Source: Pseudomonas sp. Bc-h (lineage in GTDB: Bacteria; Pseudomonadota; Gammaproteobacteria; Pseudomonadales; Pseudomonadaceae). Taken from it: a DNA stretch of 64,000 nucleotides. The notes under the pieces were generated by a model that was not told where the DNA came from, did no database searches, and saw only the letters and a list, made by a program, of their open reading frames with translations. The stretch lies in NCBI RefSeq assembly GCF_002080045.1, contig NZ_MUIN01000001.1, forward strand, positions 66,666-130,665. The letters run 5' to 3'. How positions within the stretch are numbered: the stretch's first letter is position 1; every line of letters starts with the position of its first letter. Positions 1 to 9,161 of this stretch are shown here, piece by piece. Both the position numbers and the translations under genes were made by a program.

Positions 1-450
1 GAATTCAACTACCGCTACCACACCGACCGCGAGGCGCACATCTTCGTCGGCGTGCAGACGCACCCTGAGAACGACCCGCGCAAGGCCCTGATCGCCAGCC
101 TTGGCGCGCAAGGCTTCCCGGTTTTGGACCTGACCGATAACGAACTGGCCAAACTGCACCTGCGGCACATGGTCGGCGGGCATTCGGAGCGGGTCAGCGA
201 TGAGGTGGTGTTGCGCTTTGAATTCCCTGAACGGCCAGGCGCGCTGTTCAACTTCCTCAACAAGCTGGGCGGCAAGTGGAATATCTCGATGTTCCACTAC
301 CGCAATCATGGTGCGGCGGACGGGCGAGTGGTCGCGGGGCTGGTGGTGCCTGAGGAAGAGCGGCATCTGGTGCCGCAGGCGCTGGCGGAGATCGGTTACC
401 CGTACTGGGACGAGACGAATAACCCGGCATACAGACTGTTTTTGGGCTGA
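1..450 (+). CDS. ilvA: Threonine ammonia-lyase, biosynthetic, C-terminal part (truncated by window edge)
   Basis: The frame is open from base 1 and ends at TGA 448-450, giving the last 149 residues. They match the C-terminal regulatory region of biosynthetic threonine deaminase: two ACT-like subdomains, with FNYRYHTDREAHIFVGV and, later, RFEFPERPGALFNFL and the terminal NPAYRLFLG. IlvA makes 2-oxobutanoate from threonine, the first step to isoleucine, and this region carries the isoleucine/valine allosteric sites. The PLP-binding catalytic domain lies off the left edge. The neighbouring HAD-rppH-ptsP genes match the usual Pseudomonas order around ilvA. Confidence 0.93.
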   Translation, partial: EFNYRYHTDREAHIFVGVQTHPENDPRKALIASLGAQGFPVLDLTDNELAKLHLRHMVGGHSERVSDEVVLRFEFPERPGALFNFLNKLGGKWNISMFHYRNHGAADGRVVAGLVVPEEERHLVPQALAEIGYPYWDETNNPAYRLFLG

Positions 451-482
451 GAACACGATATCGCCGGCAGCGCTGCGTACTT

Positions 483-550
483 GTGGGAGGGAGCTTGCAG
501 CGCGGTGGCGCCTTGGAAATAGCTACCGCCGGCGAGCCGGACTGCGACAG
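483..550. repeat. Degenerate REP-like palindrome
   Basis: A hybrid element. The left arm begins GTGGGAGGGAGCTTGC (as in the elements at 15041 and 18663) and the right arm is ACCGCCGGCGAGCCGGACTG (as in the common REP of this window). It lies in the ilvA-DUF2269 intergenic gap. Confidence 0.6.
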
Positions 551-624
551 AGAGAGGGCGGCGCGGCGAGGTTTTCGGCCGTGCTGCTACGCTCAAACCA
601 ACTGCCTCAAAGGAATAAACCGCG

Positions 625-1053
625 ATGGAACACTTCGCCGCACTGAAAATCCTGCACATGGTCACCACTGCGCTGCTGTTTATCTGCGGCATTGCACTGA
701 CGGTCTGGATCATCCGCGGACGCAGGGCGGGGGATCTGACCGTTCAGAATCGCGCCATGCAGCGGCCGTGGGTATTCGTCTGGTTGCTGATGGGGCTGTG
801 CCTGCTGACGTTGCCTATCAGCGGCTGGTGGCTGGTTCATTACGCCGGCTGGCCGCTGGGGCAGATCTGGCTGCTGGGGGCGAGCATTCTCTATACCTTT
901 GGCGCCCTGAGCTGGGCTTGGCTGGCCGTACGGGTCAACCGGCTCCGGAGGCCGGTGATTGTCGGCAATTCGAAATTTACCCTGGGGTTGGCGATCTTCA
1001 GCGCCGTTTGCTTTGTCGCGATTGCCGGCCTCATGGGCGCCAAGCCTGTCTGA
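625..1053 (+). CDS. DUF2269 family integral membrane protein
   Basis: This 142-residue protein has four strongly hydrophobic segments (about residues 7-27, 48-70, 77-99, 117-138) and almost no soluble part. It resembles DUF2269 inner-membrane proteins, whose function is unknown. The motif ALKILHM near the N-terminus recurs as LLKTLHI in the next gene, so the two are paralogues in tandem 51 bp apart, probably co-transcribed. The ATG follows an AAAGGA ribosome site. No catalytic motif is visible apart from the early His. Confidence 0.75.
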   Translation: MEHFAALKILHMVTTALLFICGIALTVWIIRGRRAGDLTVQNRAMQRPWVFVWLLMGLCLLTLPISGWWLVHYAGWPLGQIWLLGASILYTFGALSWAWLAVRVNRLRRPVIVGNSKFTLGLAIFSAVCFVAIAGLMGAKPV

Positions 1054-1104
1054 TTCCGAGATTCTGACAAGACACCCAGCCTTGCTTCGGACGGGTACCC
1101 GCCG

Positions 1105-1572
1105 ATGAGTGACTACCTGCTGCTCAAAACCCTGCACATCCTGTCTTCCACGGTCCTTTTCGGATTGGGGGCAGGCTCTGCCTATTACTCGTTTCGTGCA
1201 TGGCGCAGCGGCAAGGTCGAAGTCATTGCCGTGACCTTCAGGCATCTGGTGTTCGCAGATTGGGCATTCACCACCACCTCGGCGATCTTTCAGCCATTGA
1301 GCGGCCTGGCGTTGGCGTGGATGGCGGGATGGCCCATGTACCAAAGCTGGCTGCTGTGGACCTACGGGCTGTATGCGCTGGCGGGGCTATGCTGGGTGCC
1401 GGTGGTCTGGCTGCAGATCCGCGTGCGGGAAATGGCCGAGAGGGCCTTGCGAGAGAACACCCCGATGCCGATGACGGCCTCTACTTATATAGCCTGGTGG
1501 TTCTGTTCGGGGTCGGTGGCGTTTTCGGCGTTCGTGGTGATTTTCTTTTTGATGGTGTGGAAGCCAGCCTGA
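1105..1572 (+). CDS. DUF2269 family integral membrane protein (tandem paralogue)
   Basis: A 155-residue, four-helix membrane protein starting MSDYLLLKTLHILSS, the DUF2269 signature with its conserved His in helix 1. It shares with the upstream gene the KTLHI/KILHM motif, a Gly-Trp-Pro turn (AGWPMYQSWLL against AGWPLGQIWLL) and overall topology. The conserved His and Trp residues could hint at a redox or heme-associated membrane role, but that is inference; the family is uncharacterised. Confidence 0.78.
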   Translation: MSDYLLLKTLHILSSTVLFGLGAGSAYYSFRAWRSGKVEVIAVTFRHLVFADWAFTTTSAIFQPLSGLALAWMAGWPMYQSWLLWTYGLYALAGLCWVPVVWLQIRVREMAERALRENTPMPMTASTYIAWWFCSGSVAFSAFVVIFFLMVWKPA

Positions 1573-1620
1573 CCCTGAGGTTTTACCCAGGCTTTTTTCT
1601 ACTGGTGCAAGACACCTGCA

Positions 1621-1685
1621 GCAGTTCGGCTTGCCGGCGGTGACGTCATCAAAATCGTTACCGCCGGCAAGCCGGACTGCTACAG
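1621..1685. repeat. REP-like inverted repeat (class A)
   Basis: Two inverted arms, CGGCTTGCCGGCGGT and ACCGCCGGCAAGCCG, with GCAG outside and an A/T-rich loop between. This is the commonest intergenic palindrome of the window. It lies between convergent genes, where it may also act as a transcription end. Confidence 0.85.
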
Positions 1686-1701
1686 GGGCAGCGCTCTGGG
1701 T

Positions 1702-2358
1702 TCAATCCCGCAGGGTAATCACCGGCCAGCCACGGCGGGTGGCCTCTGCGCGCAGTTTTTCATCGGGATCAACCGCGACCGGATTGGCGACTTGCTCCAG
1801 CAGAGGCAGGTCGTTCATCGAGTCGCTATAGAAGTAGCTGTCTTCCAGGTTGAAGCCATTTTCTTCGATCCAGCGGTTCAGGCGGGTGACCTTGCCTTCA
1901 CGGAAGCACGGCACGTCGGTGGTGCGGCCGGTATAGCGCCCGTCGACCAGCTCGCATTCGGTCGCCAGCAGCGTATCGATGCCCAGACGCGCAACGACTG
2001 GCGCCGTGACGAAGCGATTGGTGGCAGTGATCACGACCAGTTTGTCGCCGGCAGCGCGGTGCTTGTCGATCAACGCCATGGCTTTAGGCAGGATCAGCGG
2101 CTCGATGCAGTCGCGCATGAAGTCCAGATGCCACTCGTCGAGTTGAGCCATTTCAGTGCGACCGAGAATTTCCAGGCTGAAATTCAGGTAATCGGTCAGG
2201 TTCAGGGTGCCAGCCAGGTAGTCCTGATAGAAGGCGTCGTTGCGCGCTTTGTAGGCAGCACCATCAAGGATGCCGCGTTCGCACAGGTAATCACCCCAGG
2301 CGTGATCGCTGTCACCGCCCAAAAGGGTGTTGTCGAGGTCGAATAATGCCAGGCGCAT
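1702..2358 (-). CDS. HAD-superfamily IB phosphatase (SerB-like)
   Basis: 218 residues. The N-terminal [14 protein letters not shown] is HAD motif I with the nucleophile and acid Asp pair. VVITATNRF is motif II (Thr), followed by a Lys in the FREGKVTRL segment and [11 protein letters not shown] as motif IV. This is the IB subfamily that holds phosphoserine and histidinol-phosphate phosphatases. I chose the ATG just before RLALFDLD; the frame extends upstream, but those 22 residues are not family-like. The gene is divergent from rppH, as in P. aeruginosa. The substrate cannot be told from sequence; phosphoserine is one possibility. Confidence 0.85.
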   Translation of the reverse strand: MRLALFDLDNTLLGGDSDHAWGDYLCERGILDGAAYKARNDAFYQDYLAGTLNLTDYLNFSLEILGRTEMAQLDEWHLDFMRDCIEPLILPKAMALIDKHRAAGDKLVVITATNRFVTAPVVARLGIDTLLATECELVDGRYTGRTTDVPCFREGKVTRLNRWIEENGFNLEDSYFYSDSMNDLPLLEQVANPVAVDPDEKLRAEATRRGWPVITLRD

Positions 2359-2523
2359 GCGGTTACTCGCTGAAATAACTGGAAAAAGAGCACAAGAATA
2401 CGAGGTTTTTCCAAGAGACCGCATCTATTAATGCGGTTGTCGCGATAAGCTGTCGACGCCTCGTTGCTGCCTTCACGATCTTTGTGGAACAATGCGGCGA
2501 CATGCGTTTGCGAGGTTGTAGCC

Positions 2524-3003
2524 GTGATCGACCCCGATGGTTTCCGCCCTAATGTCGGGATAATTCTGACAAATGATGCTGGCCAGGTCTTATGGGCTCG
2601 CCGTATCAATCAAGATGCCTGGCAGTTTCCGCAAGGGGGAATCAACCCTCAGGAAACGCCGGAAGACGCGCTCTACCGTGAATTGAACGAAGAAGTCGGG
2701 CTGGAACGGCACGATGTTGAAATTCTTGCCTGCACCCGTGGTTGGTTGCGCTATCGTCTGCCGCAACGTTTGGTTCGTACCCACAGCCAGCCGCTGTGCA
2801 TCGGCCAGAAGCAAAAATGGTTTCTCCTGCGCCTGATCTCCAACGAGCAGCGGGTGAGGATGGATTTGACCGGTAAACCGGAGTTCGATGGCTGGCGCTG
2901 GGTCAGCTATTGGTATCCGTTGGGCCAGGTGGTGACATTCAAGCGCGAGGTGTATCGACGCGCACTCAAAGAGCTTGCCCCGCGCCTGTTGGCGCGCGAC
3001 TGA
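2524..3003 (+). CDS. rppH: RNA pyrophosphohydrolase RppH (Nudix)
   Basis: 159 residues with a GTG start ([15 protein letters not shown]). The Nudix box runs from [23 protein letters not shown] (G-X5-E-X7-REUXEEXGU), about residues 38-60. RppH removes pyrophosphate from the 5'-triphosphate end of mRNA and so triggers RNase E-dependent decay. The GTG is chosen because family members begin [10 protein letters not shown]. ptsP follows after 21 bp, so the two form an operon, as in other pseudomonads and in E. coli. Confidence 0.95.
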   Translation: MIDPDGFRPNVGIILTNDAGQVLWARRINQDAWQFPQGGINPQETPEDALYRELNEEVGLERHDVEILACTRGWLRYRLPQRLVRTHSQPLCIGQKQKWFLLRLISNEQRVRMDLTGKPEFDGWRWVSYWYPLGQVVTFKREVYRRALKELAPRLLARD

Positions 3004-3024
3004 CACGGAGTTCGACCCCGAGCC

Positions 3025-5304
3025 ATGCTCAATACGCTGCGCAAGATCGTCCAGGAAGTTAACTCCGCCAAGGATCTCAAGGCGGCGTTGGGGATTATTG
3101 TGTTACGCGTCAAAGAGGCAATGAGCAGCCAGGTCTGCTCGGTCTATTTGCTCGATCCCGAATCCAACCGGTTCGTGTTGATGGCCACAGAGGGCTTGAA
3201 CAAGCGCTCTATCGGCAAGGTCAGCATGGCCCCCAATGAAGGTCTGGTCGGCCTGGTCGGTACTCGCGAAGAGCCGCTGAACCTGGAAAACGCTGCCGAT
3301 CACCCACGTTACCGCTACTTCGCCGAAACCGGCGAAGAACGTTATGCCTCCTTCCTCGGCGCGCCGATCATTCACCATCGGCGTGTGGTCGGGGTGTTGG
3401 TGATCCAGCAAAAGGAGCGGCGTCAGTTCGACGAGGGCGAAGAAGCCTTCCTCGTGACCATGAGTGCCCAGCTCGCCGGTGTAATCGCCCACGCTGAGGC
3501 CACGGGCTCGATTCGTGGCCTGGGGCGTCAGGGCAAGGGCATCCAGGAAGCGAAGTTCGTCGGCGTGCCGGGTTCTCCAGGTGCTGCGGTCGGTACGGCG
3601 TTGGTCATGCTCCCGCCGGCAGACCTCGAAGTGGTGCCGGACAAGACCGTCACCGATATCGACGCCGAACTCAAGCTTTTCCAGACCGCCCTTGAGGGCG
3701 TTCGTAGCGACATGCGTACGCTTTCGGCGAAGTTGGCCACTCAGTTGCGTCCTGAAGAGCGCGCGTTGTTCGATGTCTACCTGATGATGCTCGACGATGC
3801 TTCGCTGGGCAGTGAAGTTACCAATGTCATCAAGACTGGCCAGTGGGCTCAGGGCGCGCTGCGTTCGGTGGTCAACGAGCACGTCAAACGTTTCGAGCTG
3901 ATGGACGACGCTTACCTGCGCGAGCGTGCATCGGACGTCAAAGACCTGGGTCGCCGTCTGCTTGCGTACCTGCAGGAGGCGCGTCAACAGGCGCTGGTCT
4001 ACCCCGATAACACCATTCTGGTCAGTGAAGAACTGTCGCCGGCCATGCTCGGCGAAGTGCCGGAAGGCAAGCTGGTCGGTCTGGTGTCGGTCTTGGGTTC
4101 CGGCAACTCTCACGTCGCGATTCTTGCTCGGGCCATGGGCATTCCGACGGTCATGGGCGCAGTCGATTTGCCGTACTCCAAGGTCGACGGCATCGAACTG
4201 ATTGTCGACGGCTACCACGGCGAGGTTTACACCAACCCCAGCGAAGTTCTGCGCAAGCAGTATTCGGTGGTGGTCGAGGAAGAACGTCAGCTGTCTCAGG
4301 GCCTCGACGCATTGCGCGAGTTGCCGTGCGTGACGCTGGACGGTCACCGCATGCCGCTGTGGGTCAACACTGGCCTGCTGGCTGACGTGGCGCGCGCTCA
4401 ACAGCGCGGTGCCGAAGGCGTCGGCCTGTACCGCACCGAAGTCCCGTTCATGATCAACCAGCGCTTCCCGAGCGAGAAGGAGCAACTGGCGATTTATCGC
4501 GAGCAACTGGCAGCGTTCCATCCCCTGCCGGTGACCATGCGCACGCTGGACATCGGCGGCGACAAGGCGCTTTCGTACTTCCCGATCAAGGAAGACAACC
4601 CGTTTCTGGGCTGGCGCGGTATTCGGGTGACTCTCGATCATCCGGAAATCTTCCTGGTGCAGACCCGCGCCATGCTCAAGGCCAGCGAAGGTCTGAACAA
4701 CCTGCGGATTCTGCTGCCGATGATTTCTGGCACGCACGAAACCGAAGAAGCGCTGCACCTGATCCACCGTGCCTGGGGCGAGGTGCGCGACGAAGGCACC
4801 GACGTGCCTATGCCGCCCGTGGGCGTAATGATTGAAGTGCCAGCGGCGGTCTACCAGACCCGTGAACTGGCGCGTCAGGTGGATTTCCTGTCGGTCGGCT
4901 CCAATGACTTGACTCAGTACCTGCTGGCGGTCGACCGCAACAACCCGCGCGTGGCTGATCTGTACGACTACCTGCATCCTGCCGTGTTGCAAGCGCTGCA
5001 GAGTGTCGTGCGCGACGCACACGCCGAGGGCAAGCCGGTGAGTATCTGCGGCGAGATGGCGGGTGATCCGGCGGCTGCGGTGCTGTTGATGGCGATGGGT
5101 TTCGATAGCCTGTCGATGAACGCCACCAACTTGCCGAAAGTGAAGTGGATGCTGCGCCAGATCAACCTCAGCAAGGCCAAGGAACTGCTGGCTCAGCTGA
5201 TGAAGAACGACAACCCGCAGGTCATCAGCAGCTCCTTGCAGCTTGCGCTGAGAAACCTCGGGCTGTCGCGGATGATTAATCCGGGTTCAGTGAAGGGTCA
5301 TTGA
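3025..5304 (+). CDS. ptsP: Phosphoenolpyruvate-protein phosphotransferase PtsP (EI-Ntr)
   Basis: 759 residues. An N-terminal GAF domain (about 16-160) precedes an enzyme I-type core: the N-terminal domain, the swivelling phospho-His domain with GSGNSHVAILAR (His363), and a PEP-binding TIM barrel (about 430-720) with RTLDIGGDK, SVGSNDLTQY and the active-site Cys of SICGEMAGDP. It takes phosphate from PEP and starts the nitrogen PTS relay (PtsP to PtsO to PtsN), a regulatory chain affecting nitrogen, potassium and polymer metabolism. The GAF domain senses small metabolites; glutamine is known for the E. coli protein. It forms an operon with rppH. Confidence 0.96.
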   Translation: MLNTLRKIVQEVNSAKDLKAALGIIVLRVKEAMSSQVCSVYLLDPESNRFVLMATEGLNKRSIGKVSMAPNEGLVGLVGTREEPLNLENAADHPRYRYFAETGEERYASFLGAPIIHHRRVVGVLVIQQKERRQFDEGEEAFLVTMSAQLAGVIAHAEATGSIRGLGRQGKGIQEAKFVGVPGSPGAAVGTALVMLPPADLEVVPDKTVTDIDAELKLFQTALEGVRSDMRTLSAKLATQLRPEERALFDVYLMMLDDASLGSEVTNVIKTGQWAQGALRSVVNEHVKRFELMDDAYLRERASDVKDLGRRLLAYLQEARQQALVYPDNTILVSEELSPAMLGEVPEGKLVGLVSVLGSGNSHVAILARAMGIPTVMGAVDLPYSKVDGIELIVDGYHGEVYTNPSEVLRKQYSVVVEEERQLSQGLDALRELPCVTLDGHRMPLWVNTGLLADVARAQQRGAEGVGLYRTEVPFMINQRFPSEKEQLAIYREQLAAFHPLPVTMRTLDIGGDKALSYFPIKEDNPFLGWRGIRVTLDHPEIFLVQTRAMLKASEGLNNLRILLPMISGTHETEEALHLIHRAWGEVRDEGTDVPMPPVGVMIEVPAAVYQTRELARQVDFLSVGSNDLTQYLLAVDRNNPRVADLYDYLHPAVLQALQSVVRDAHAEGKPVSICGEMAGDPAAAVLLMAMGFDSLSMNATNLPKVKWMLRQINLSKAKELLAQLMKNDNPQVISSSLQLALRNLGLSRMINPGSVKGH

Positions 5305-5332
5305 TTTAAAGTCTTCAGCGTAGACATTTCTC

Positions 5333-5397
5333 TGTAGCAGTCCGGCTTGCCGGCGGTTGCGATCTCAAGGATGCCACCGCCGGCAAGCCGGACTGCT
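5333..5397. repeat. REP-like inverted repeat (class A)
   Basis: GTAGCAGTCCGGCTTGCCGG and its inverted partner CCGGCAAGCCGGACTGCT flank a loop. It lies between the convergent ptsP and NRDE genes. Confidence 0.9.
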
Positions 5398-5415
5398 GAA
5401 GATGATCAGCGCGTT

Positions 5416-6162
5416 TCAAATCTTCAGTTCAACCTCACCTAATCTCCCGCCATACGGCCCGAAGCTGTGTTCGATCATGCGTCGGCTGCCGTCGGCATTG
5501 ACGATCAATACCGTGCTGGCGCGGGTCCCGTAATTGGGGCTGGCGATAAACACACTGGAGAGTAACTTTTCAGTGGCAAGGCCGACGCCTGTGTCGGGCA
5601 GTTCTGCGTCGTGTGCGGCTTGCGGATCGGCAAGAAACCGCAGCAGCGCTTCGGGTTGCGGGTCGTGCAGATGCTCGGACAGCGCCGTTTTGGCTTTCGT
5701 CAGCTTGGGCCAGGGCGTGTCGAGACCCGCGTTGGACACGCCGTAGACGCCCGCGTCCAGGCGCCGAGGCGTCGGGTCGGTAGCGTTGAGAAAGTGCAGC
5801 TGCTGACGGTCACCCACCAACAGATTGAAACCGCCGTATTCCGCCGAGCGTCCCGCTACTTCGCGCAAATACTCGTCGATCGACAGCGAGCTGTTCAGAA
5901 AACGCGCAACCAGCTCGCCCCGCGAGCGACGACCCGGCGGCTTGCCTGGATCGCGAATATTGGTCAACGCCGCAAAACGGCCGTCTGCGCTGACTCCCAG
6001 CCAAGTGCCACCGGCCTCCAGGTCGCGCCCGGCATACACGTTTGGGGCTTCCTCCCACTGTGCCAGTGGCAGGGTGGGACGGGCGTAGAATTCATCACGA
6101 TTGGCCGCCAGGATCAGCGGCTGCGAATGATCAGGGCGCCAAGCGAAGACGATCAGGCACAT
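5416..6162 (-). CDS. NRDE (TANGO2-like) family protein
   Basis: 248 residues beginning MCLIVFAW, followed by the family signature ANRDEFYARPT at about residues 20-30. This is the NRDE domain (DUF833), related to eukaryotic TANGO2, with a Cys2 typical of an N-terminal-nucleophile-like fold. Length and conserved segments (GGTWLGVSADGRFAALTNIR) fit the family. Its bacterial function is not established. It is a single gene, divergent from the TauE-like permease. Confidence 0.88.
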   Translation of the reverse strand: MCLIVFAWRPDHSQPLILAANRDEFYARPTLPLAQWEEAPNVYAGRDLEAGGTWLGVSADGRFAALTNIRDPGKPPGRRSRGELVARFLNSSLSIDEYLREVAGRSAEYGGFNLLVGDRQQLHFLNATDPTPRRLDAGVYGVSNAGLDTPWPKLTKAKTALSEHLHDPQPEALLRFLADPQAAHDAELPDTGVGLATEKLLSSVFIASPNYGTRASTVLIVNADGSRRMIEHSFGPYGGRLGEVELKI

Positions 6163-6277
6163 GCAGGCCTCCTTTTTTTCGTCACTCTACGCACAGAACC
6201 GGCGGACATCCATCGCGCGCTGCTAGAGGTCAATTGCCGGGTCCGGTACCATGCCGCACTGATTTTGGGAGACTCCC

Positions 6278-7060
6278 ATGGAATTTCTGCTCTATCTGGC
6301 CTTGGGCGCCTGCGCCGGAGTGCTGGCCGGCCTGTTCGGCGTGGGAGGTGGCATCATCATCGTTCCGGTGCTGGTGTTCAGTTTCACGCTGCAAGGTTTC
6401 GATACGTCGGTGCTCACGCATCTGGCCGTCGGCACTTCGCTGGCGACCATCGTCTTCACCTCGATCCAGTCGGTGCGTGCCCATCATCGCGTTGGCGCGG
6501 TCCAATGGCGGATGGTTGGCTGGATGACCCTCGGGATTCTGGTCGGCGCGGGGCTGGGTGCGCTGACCGCCAGTTACATCGCCGGGCCGTACCTGCAAAA
6601 AATAATCGGTGTGTTCGCGATTCTGGTGGCCTTGCAGATGTTTCTGGACCTGCGGCCCAAAGCCAGTGGGCAACCTCATGGCAAACCAGGCCTTACGATT
6701 GCGGGAGTGGTAATCGGCTGGGCCTCGGCGATTTTCGGTATCGGCGGCGGTTCGCTGACCGTGCCGTTCCTGACCTGGCGCAGCCTGACCATGCAGCAGG
6801 CGGTGGCGACGTCATCGGCCTGTGGTTTCCCGATTGCGGTGGCCAGTGCCATAAGTTTCATGATTCTTGGGTGGCACGACCCCTTATTGCCACCGCATAG
6901 TCTCGGTTTCGTATACCTGCCCGCTCTGATCGGCATTGCGGTGACCAGCATGTTTTTCGCCCGGTTCGGCGCCAGACTGGCGCATAAACTGTCGCCCAGG
7001 GTGCTGAAACGACTGTTCGCGCTGTTGCTGGTAGTCGTGGGTACGAGTTTTCTGATCTAG
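6278..7060 (+). CDS. TauE/SafE family sulfite-exporter-like permease
   Basis: A 260-residue protein with about eight membrane helices in two repeats. Each repeat carries the glycine-rich signature: GLFGVGGGIIIVPVL at about 18-32 and AIFGIGGGSLTVPFL near residue 150. The family exports sulfite, sulfonates and other organosulfur anions; the substrate here is not determined. It sits upstream of lgt and thyA, as in other pseudomonads, with a 45 bp gap to lgt. Confidence 0.88.
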   Translation: MEFLLYLALGACAGVLAGLFGVGGGIIIVPVLVFSFTLQGFDTSVLTHLAVGTSLATIVFTSIQSVRAHHRVGAVQWRMVGWMTLGILVGAGLGALTASYIAGPYLQKIIGVFAILVALQMFLDLRPKASGQPHGKPGLTIAGVVIGWASAIFGIGGGSLTVPFLTWRSLTMQQAVATSSACGFPIAVASAISFMILGWHDPLLPPHSLGFVYLPALIGIAVTSMFFARFGARLAHKLSPRVLKRLFALLLVVVGTSFLI

Positions 7061-7105
7061 TTTTGCTTTGTCGCTCAACGAGCGTTTCTATCTTAAGGAG
7101 TCGCA

Positions 7106-7918
7106 ATGCTGCCTTACCCGCAGATTGACCCGGTAGCCGTGGCCATCGGTCCGCTGCAAATTCACTGGTACGGCCTGATGTATCTGGTCGGTATCGGCAG
7201 TGCCTGGTTCCTGGCTTCACGCCGCCTGAACAAGTTCGACCCGACGTGGACCAAGGAAAAGCTCTCGGACATGATCTTCTGGGTCGCGATGGGGGTTATC
7301 GTCGGCGGCCGCTTGGGTTACGTGCTGTTCTATGATTTGCCGAACTATATCGCCAACCCGTTGCTGATCTTCGAAGTATGGAAAGGTGGCATGGCATTCC
7401 ACGGTGGGTTCATCGGGGTAATGATCGCCACGTACTGGTTCGGCAAGCGCAACGGCAAGTCGTTCTTCCAGTTAATGGACTTCATTGCGCCGATGGTGCC
7501 GATCGGTCTGGGCGCCGGTCGCATCGGCAACTTCATCAACGGCGAGTTGTGGGGCAAGCCGACCGACCTGCCCTGGGCGATGGTCTTCCCGCCATTCAGC
7601 GACCCTGCTCAGCTGCCACGCCATCCGTCGCAGCTGTACCAGTTCGCTCTGGAAGGTGTGGCACTGTTCGTCATTCTCTATTTTTTCTCGCGCAAACCGC
7701 GCCCGACCATGGCCGTTTCCGGCATGTTCGCGCTGTTCTACGGGATCTTCCGTTTCGTCGTGGAGTTTGTCCGCGTGCCGGACGCCCAACTGGGTTATCT
7801 GGCCTGGGGCTGGGTCACCATGGGGCAGATTCTCAGCCTGCCGATGATCATCGGCGGTCTGGTGCTGATCTGGCTGGCCTACCACCGCGCGCCTGCTGCC
7901 AACAAAGCAGCTGTTTGA
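7106..7918 (+). CDS. lgt: Phosphatidylglycerol-prolipoprotein diacylglyceryl transferase
   Basis: 270 residues with about seven membrane helices. The Lgt signature [13 protein letters not shown] is present (about residues 138-150), along with the early HWYGLMYL and the AFHGGFIG region that carries the essential His. It transfers diacylglycerol to the lipobox Cys of prolipoproteins, the first step of lipoprotein maturation in the inner membrane. The ATG follows TTAAGGAG. thyA starts 57 bp downstream, a common gammaproteobacterial lgt-thyA pair. Confidence 0.96.
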   Translation: MLPYPQIDPVAVAIGPLQIHWYGLMYLVGIGSAWFLASRRLNKFDPTWTKEKLSDMIFWVAMGVIVGGRLGYVLFYDLPNYIANPLLIFEVWKGGMAFHGGFIGVMIATYWFGKRNGKSFFQLMDFIAPMVPIGLGAGRIGNFINGELWGKPTDLPWAMVFPPFSDPAQLPRHPSQLYQFALEGVALFVILYFFSRKPRPTMAVSGMFALFYGIFRFVVEFVRVPDAQLGYLAWGWVTMGQILSLPMIIGGLVLIWLAYHRAPAANKAAV

Positions 7919-7975
7919 TTCGAATCGCCCAGCCTCAGGGCTTGGCGGGTTCACCGATACAGAGGGCCTTTGGGC

Positions 7976-8809
7976 ATGAAGCAATACCTTGAGCTGTTAC
8001 AGGACGTCATCGCGAACGGAACGCGCAAGGGCGACCGCACCGGCACTGGCACCACTGCTGTGTTCGGTCGTCAGATTCGCCACAACCTGGCAGACGGTTT
8101 TCCACTGCTGACCACCAAGAAGCTGCACTTCAAGAGCATTGCCAACGAGCTGATCTGGATGCTGAGTGGCAACACCAACACCAAATGGCTCAATGAAAAC
8201 GGCGTGACCATCTGGGACGAGTGGGCCACCGAGGAGGGCGATCTGGGACCGGTCTACGGCGCGCAATGGACCGGCTGGCCCACGAAGGATGGCGGCAAGA
8301 TCAACCAGATCGACTACATGGTCGACTGCCTGAAGCACAATCCCAACAGTCGTCGCATTCTTTTCCACGGCTGGAACACCGAGTACCTGCCGGACGAGAA
8401 ACTTTCGCCGCAGGAAAACGTGAAGGCGGGGCGTCAGGCTCTGGCGGTCTGTCACCTGCTCTATCAAGCGTTCGTCGCGGACGGCAAGCTGTCGATGCAG
8501 CTGTACATCCGCAGCTCCGACGTATTCCTCGGCCTGCCGTACAACATCGCTGCGCTGGCGCTGCTGACCCACATGCTGGCTCAGCAATGCGACCTGATTC
8601 CTCACGAGATCATCGTCAGCCTGGGTGACACCCACGCCTATTCGAACCACGAAGAACAGATCGCCACGCAGTTGACCCGCACGCCGAAAAAGCTCCCTCA
8701 GCTGAAGATCAACCGTCGTCCGGAGAGTATCTACGACTACCGTTTCGAAGATTTCGAAATCGTGGGTTATGACGCAGACCCAAGCATCAAGGCGCCTGTG
8801 GCCGTCTGA
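7976..8809 (+). CDS. thyA: Thymidylate synthase
   Basis: 277 residues. It starts [26 protein letters not shown]. The nucleophile Cys lies in [11 protein letters not shown] (Cys159; E. coli has Pro where this has Val just before the Cys). It is followed by [20 protein letters not shown] (phosphate and folate binding) and ends IKAPVAV. It makes dTMP from dUMP with methylene-tetrahydrofolate. The ATG is chosen over an in-frame TTG two codons upstream. It follows lgt with the same orientation. Confidence 0.96.
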   Translation: MKQYLELLQDVIANGTRKGDRTGTGTTAVFGRQIRHNLADGFPLLTTKKLHFKSIANELIWMLSGNTNTKWLNENGVTIWDEWATEEGDLGPVYGAQWTGWPTKDGGKINQIDYMVDCLKHNPNSRRILFHGWNTEYLPDEKLSPQENVKAGRQALAVCHLLYQAFVADGKLSMQLYIRSSDVFLGLPYNIAALALLTHMLAQQCDLIPHEIIVSLGDTHAYSNHEEQIATQLTRTPKKLPQLKINRRPESIYDYRFEDFEIVGYDADPSIKAPVAV

Positions 8810-8813
8810 ATCC

Positions 8814-8871
8814 TGTAGCAGCGCGGCTTGCCGGCGGTCTCGATCCGTTGGCAGGCCGGCCTGCAATGTAG
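8814..8871. repeat. REP-like inverted repeat (class A, diverged)
   Basis: The left arm GTAGCAGCGCGGCTTGCCGG is well kept. The right arm (GGCAGGCCGGCCTGC) is diverged. Confidence 0.7.
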
Positions 8872-9052
8872 CGCCTGCCTTGTCGCCCCCTCTCTAAAGT
8901 TGTGCGCACTTGAAAACCGCACAAACCTTCTATGTTCTAACTGGTCCATCCCTAAGTTGTCGCATTCTTAAAAGTTGATAAAACTTCTGATTGTTGCAGT
9001 TGTGTAATAAGTGTTTTGCAAGCCAGTAAACAAAATTGTCTTGATAGATATT

Positions 9053-9070
9053 TTCAATCTGAAGATTGAA
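9053..9070. promoter_or_regulatory. Palindrome upstream of cfa, possible operator
   Basis: TTCAATCT-GA-AGATTGAA: 8-base arms around two central bases, about 90 bp upstream of the cfa ATG in the A/T-rich region. It is symmetrical enough for a dimeric regulator, but I do not recognise the binding protein. Confidence 0.4.
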
Positions 9071-9102
9071 TATAACGAGTTTAAATTGCTTGAATGTTTG
9101 TT

Positions 9103-9109
9103 CTATAGT
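9103..9109 (+). promoter_or_regulatory. Possible RpoS-type -10 element of cfa
   Basis: CTATAGT lies 53 bp before the cfa start, inside an A/T-rich stretch. It is one base from the sigmaS-preferred CTATACT. No strong -35 hexamer is visible, which is common for RpoS promoters. Confidence 0.45.
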
Positions 9110-9161
9110 CGGGGCTTACCGATAAGTCTTTAGCCTGACACGCGTTTGGAAATAACCATCC

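Larger units (their letters stand above)
8810..9161. other. Intergenic gap thyA-cfa: REP element then A/T-rich promoter region
   Basis: No gene seen. The first 60 bases hold a REP-like element. Bases from about 8930 to 9115 are markedly A/T-rich compared with the rest of the window and contain the near-perfect palindrome at 9053-9070. At 9103-9109, CTATAGT resembles the CTATACT -10 preferred by the stationary-phase sigma factor, which fits cfa genes being RpoS-controlled in Pseudomonas. Confidence 0.6.

Noticed and set aside
3103..5022. 639-codon open frame antisense to ptsP
   Set aside because: It mirrors the codon bias of ptsP, has no recognisable domain, and the sense protein is complete and conserved.
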